Origin: Capsicum annuum
Taxonomy: Eukaryota; Streptophyta; Magnoliopsida; Solanales; Solanaceae
Assembly (NCBI RefSeq): GCF_002878395.1
Contig: NW_025861174.1
Span: 526,626-590,625, forward strand
Length of the DNA stretch: 64,000 nucleotides
Direction of reading: 5' to 3'
The stretch's first letter is position 1, and each line of letters starts with the position of its first letter. Below are positions 60,601-64,000 of the stretch, piece after piece. The translations under genes were made by a program, and so were the position numbers. Below the pieces are notes generated by a model. It had not been told where the DNA came from, did no database searches, and saw nothing but the letters and a program-made list of their open reading frames with translations.

Positions 60601-61920
60601 TCAAAGAATATAACTGGTTGTGACCGCTCCCGAGAACTGAAGGGGCACCCTTAGGAAAAAGAGCTGTGGAGGTGTCTTGAGACTTAGCCCCCCCCCCCCC
60701 CCCCCTCCCGCATTTACTCTAATAGAAGGACAATCTCTCTGAAGGTGACCCACTTTGCCATAAGTATAGCAGTTTCTCCCCTCAAACCAATACTTTCTTA
60801 GATGATTTCTCCCACAAACCTCACACCACGGATAAGTACGATACTGCTGGGCCACACTGCCCTGACACTGTGTACCTAGAGCTTTGGATCCGTGAGGAGT
60901 CTGAAAACTCTGAGTTTGTCTATTTATCGATGGTCTGGGTGCTTGGGTGTTGGCTTCTGACTATGTATTATTCCAAAACCTATTCTTCTTCAACCACTTA
61001 TTACCCCAATTACCACTCTGCAGCTGACCCTAGTGCTGGTCCGCAGATCTAGCTCTCTTAGCCTGTCTGTCTTTCTCTCTAGATTCAGCAATCTTTTTCT
61101 TCTTCTTTTCCACCTTCTGCATATGAACGGTCAATCGAGCAAAGTCTAACTCCTTATTCAACATAGCCCCCTGAAACTCAAGTACCAGGTAATCAACAAG
61201 ACCAAATGCAAATTTCCTCATCTGGGCTCTCATATTACTAGTCAACTCTGGTGCATAGTGGTATAGTTTATTAAACTTCAAAGTGTACTCCTGGACACTC
61301 ATACTGTCCTGCTTTAGATTCATAAACTCTTCCGCTTTGGTCTCCCTCAACTCAGGAGGAAAGAATCTATCAAGGAAAGCTTCCACAAATTCGCCCCAAA
61401 CTATGGGCTCAGCACTTTTACCTTTTGCATCTTCCCAGTCAGCATACCACTGATTTACAACGTCCTTGAGCTGATAGGTTGATAGCTCTACCTCTTCAAC
61501 CTCATCCACATGCGTCACCTTAAATAACTTTTCCATCTCATCCACGAACACCTGTGGATCTTCCTCCACCTTGGTGCTAGTGAACTTAGGTGGGTTCATC
61601 TTCATGAAATGTCCGACTCTAGTAGCCTCAGAAGTAACAGATGCAGACCATACATCTTTTAATCGTTAAGCCTGGTTAGCTACCAACTATGTCAGCAAAT
61701 GAATGGACCATCTGAATTCTGCATTTGAAATATCTTCCTGAGCAGTTGGGGGGCAGTTGGCATTAGTCTGCAGAGCCTGAGATGGACTGGTCAGGACTGG
61801 TGGGACTCCTGGAGTAGGGACAAATTCCAAAGTGTGAGCCCTGTTATGGGTCCGCATCCCATAGGTGGGACAAACCTCATCTGATTGAGCATTCTGATCG
61901 ATGATACAATGTGGAGGCAT
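60601..61920 (-). pseudogene. gag of element A
   Basis: One continuous frame from MPPHCIIDQNAQ (61920) to a stop at 60601, about 440 codons, interrupted only by stops near 61685, 61030 and 60960. The capsid domain at 61605-61030 is open for 191 codons: KMNPPKFTSTKVEEDPQVFV, VNQWYADWED, VEAFLDRFFPPELRETKAEE and MSVQEYTLKFNKLYHYAPEL are standard retrotransposon gag blocks. A K/R-rich stretch follows (KKKKIAESREKDRQAKRA). The zinc knuckle is CYTYGKVGHLQRDCP, with the second Cys changed to Tyr. It is the best preserved gag in the window. Role in an intact element: capsid formation and RNA packaging. Confidence 0.88.
60688..60705. repeat. 18-base poly-C run (poly-G in gag)
   Basis: Encodes a glycine run right after the gag zinc knuckle. 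The gag frame before it and the protease-linker frame after it differ by one register. Confidence 0.92.
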
Positions 61921-62110
61921 AACTGTGTTTCTCAAACAGAAGTGATCATTGATTAGGGGACAGTTCAAACTCTGAAGCACGAACTAAATCACAAAGAAGG
62001 GAAACATTTCCTAAATGCCTAGCAGCTTTCTGCTTATAAGTATGGCGCGCTACACACCCATAAATAAGACTCTACTTGACGTGATTTCGCAGACACCCTA
62101 GGACTATGAA

Positions 62111-62126
62111 CCGTGCATTGATACCA
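62111..62126 (-). promoter_or_regulatory. PBS-like site of element A
   Basis: The minus strand reads TGGTATCAATGCACGG, matching the TGGTATCAGAGCACGG primer site at 15 of 16 bases. It lies 4 bases after the LTR terminus GGTCTGACA (62131). Confidence 0.8.
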
Positions 62127-62130
62127 AGTT

Positions 62131-64000
62131 TGTCAGACCCAAACCAGGGGCTGGCTGTGATGAGCATTTTGAACCATGGAGGCCCGAAATTTCACCCTTA
62201 TATGTCTGGTAATCATGCACCTAATTCATACAATCAAAGTAATGCAGAAGAAACACAATAATTTTAGAAACATGGTCATAAATATGAAAAGAAACAATAA
62301 CAGGGAAATAAAGTTTCCCCCAACATCAATCAACCTCTAAACAACTGTCTGTAAAAATCTCTAACTAATGACTGAGTCAAGTAACTGTATATAAACTGGT
62401 ACAAGGCCCCCAGTAGACCCCAAAACTAAATATAAGATAAAAGGACTAAAAGACATAAGACCTTCCAAAACATAGAAGGCTCACCACTTGTCTCTGCAAC
62501 TCTGTCTAAATGATCTACTGATTTTCTAGACCCCTAGACTGTGCCTCTGAACCTGAGAAGTTGAAGAGGGGAGGGGGTCAGCACAAAAGTACTGGCACAC
62601 AGAGATATCAAAACAAAACATAATATTTTTACAAAATATAGTTGAGAGCCATTATAAAGCAATTTCGTATTAAATCAATTGAAAACACATGGGTGTAATG
62701 CAATAGTTTCTCAACAACAATGAAATACAACTGAGCTAGGTGGAATACCCTACATAATTTACACCCACTGTATAACCTCGGTTGCCGCCGAGATTAGAGT
62801 ATAAGTGAGGGAGAAACCTTCAAGACCACAAAGCATGGTGTCTCGACCCACGGTAGTGCCCAAGATCACTTAGCCCGAACTCCTACCTATAGTCCCAATT
62901 TGGGAATAACATGAAGTCAAGTATACAAGATCACTTAGCCTGGTACCAAAATTCTGTGTTGACAAATATGTTTTCCAGTGATAAGCCCTTACTCTCAAAT
63001 GCCTTTTTTGGGCATCCACCTTTCTCATGTAAAATCAATGCATTCGAATTTCATCTAATTCAATCACATATCATATTCTATAGGGTATCATCATACCCGA
63101 CTTGAATTCCTTAATATCACTTCCATATATGGATAACTATGTAAAAACCAAGGTGTTTCATTATTTACAAGTGGTGAACAATATTTATTTCAAATTTATG
63201 CTCTCTTTTGTTGATCACAATATGATATGGGCTATCAAGATATTATCATAGGAATTTGAAAGCAATTTATCATTCATATTTATCAAACTTCCATGGAAAA
63301 TCTCAAATCACATATGCATGGTTTCAACCATTGAAGTATATAGGCAAACAATTCCCATGACATAAAGAAAAATNNNNNNNNNNNNNNNNNNNNNNNNNNN
63401 NNNNNNNNNNNNNNNNNNNNNNNNNNNNNNNNNNNNNNNNNNNNNNNNNNNNNNNNNNNNNNNNNNNNNNNNNTTTGATAGCAATTTATCATTCATATTT
63501 ATCAAACTTCCATGGAAAATCTCAAATCACATATGCATGGTTTCAACCATTGAAGTATATAGGCAAACAATTCCCATGACATAAAGAAAAATGACTTAGA
63601 AATCATATTAAAAGAAAGCTATTAGCATTTGATTGAAAACCCCCATTTAAAAGCATGCATGTTCATAAAAACTACAGCCATGAGATTTTAGGATAACCCC
63701 ACGTACCTCTATTTCCAAGGATAATAGATATTTCTTAAAGCTTGCGGATTGGTGATTCCAAATATGTAATTATCTTTGAAAACCTACGGTCGAATCTTGA
63801 ACTATTTGGGTTTTTATTTTGAAACACTAAGGAGAATCTTTGAGCACTTTTGATGAATGAATATGTATTTTGGGGTCCTTGGAACTGAATTTCATGTTTT
63901 AGGGCTAAGTAAGGGTAGAAAAGGACCACTTTGTCCCCAAAATGAAGTGTTTAAGTCACTAGAATTCTTTACATAGGCGCTGCCCATCCTATTGCCTATG
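62131..64000 (-). repeat. 5' LTR of element A (partial)
   Basis: The minus-strand 3' end, GGTTTGGGTCTGACA, is preceded by the family's CGGGCCTCCATGGTTC block (62177-62192). The LTR continues past the window end, so more than 1.87 kb, including an N gap with duplicated flanks. Confidence 0.7.
63255..63592. other. 100-N assembly gap flanked by a 119-bp duplicate
   Basis: N run at 63374-63473, exactly 100. The 119 bases before it (63255-63373) and after it (63474-63592) are identical except at one position (TTTGAAAGC versus TTTGATAGC). Two contig ends that overlap but were scaffolded apart would look like this. Confidence 0.95.

Larger units (their letters stand above)
58736..64000 (-). mobile_element. 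Element A: 5' part of a gypsy element (LTR, gag, protease, RT, RNase H)
   Basis: 5' LTR from 62131 to beyond the window, PBS-like site 62111-62126, gag 61920-60601, protease 60600-60290, RT and RNase H about 60050-58740. It is cut inside RNase H near 58736, where sequence of element B begins in the same orientation. Pol resembles chromoviruses of the Del/Tekay group (motifs such as GIRVDPQRVEAVRKWP and [13 protein letters not shown]), by recollection. Inactivating changes: stops in gag, a Glu in the protease active site, and Asn in the RT active site. Confidence 0.85.

Noticed and set aside
63283..63505. Open frames spanning the N gap
   Set aside because: They exist only because Ns do not encode stops.

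Overview
The window is repeat-rich plant nuclear DNA, AT-rich, with no intact host gene that I can support. It is a pile-up of degraded LTR retrotransposons (mostly Ty3/gypsy) and two CACTA (En/Spm) DNA transposon loci. PBS sites matching the tRNA-iMet type (TGGTATCAGAGC), LTRs that start TGTAACACCCC and end GTGACA, a TNP2-type transposase and a captured plant receptor-like kinase all point to a eudicot. Family resemblance suggests Solanaceae (pepper, tomato or relatives), but that is an inference from memory, not a search. Nearly every coding trace carries stops, frameshifts or lost catalytic residues.

Left third. F (763-7334, + strand) is a gypsy-type element with a shrunken 5' LTR, a PBS, a PPT and a 2.2 kb 3' LTR, flanked by a near-match 5-bp duplication. 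It sits in the internal region of G, a minus-strand element whose very long LTR spans about 9830-20706. That LTR holds two minisatellite arrays and is split by a complete CACTA transposon (11691-17835) with matching TIRs and a TAA target duplication. The CACTA element encodes no recognisable transposase. It carries an intron-containing fragment of a receptor-like kinase gene and exon-like pieces of a second, unidentified gene: a Pack-CACTA (gene-capturing) element. This is the most interesting object in the window.

Middle. D (about 22300-26740, minus) is an Athila/Tat-like relic with a 5' LTR, a degenerate PBS, gag and protease but no reverse transcriptase. A truncated minus-strand gypsy LTR (I, about 26741-28400) follows. 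A decayed TNP2-type CACTA transposase gene lies at about 30660-33800 without visible termini. A plus-strand LTR (H, about 34235-36809) of the same family as G's LTR follows it.

Right half. A nested stack of gypsy elements, mostly minus strand, is resolved here by target-site duplications. E (40052-46134, +) is inserted in the 3' LTR of C (38525-55237, minus). C is inserted in the integrase region of B (minus; pieces at 36811-38524, 55238-56719 and 57907-58735). A 1.19 kb solo LTR (56720-57906) sits in B's reverse transcriptase. B abuts A (58736-64000, minus) at a hybrid junction. A's 5' LTR runs off the window and contains a 100-N gap flanked by a 119-bp duplicate that looks like an assembly artefact. 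No rRNA, tRNA or CRISPR features were seen.
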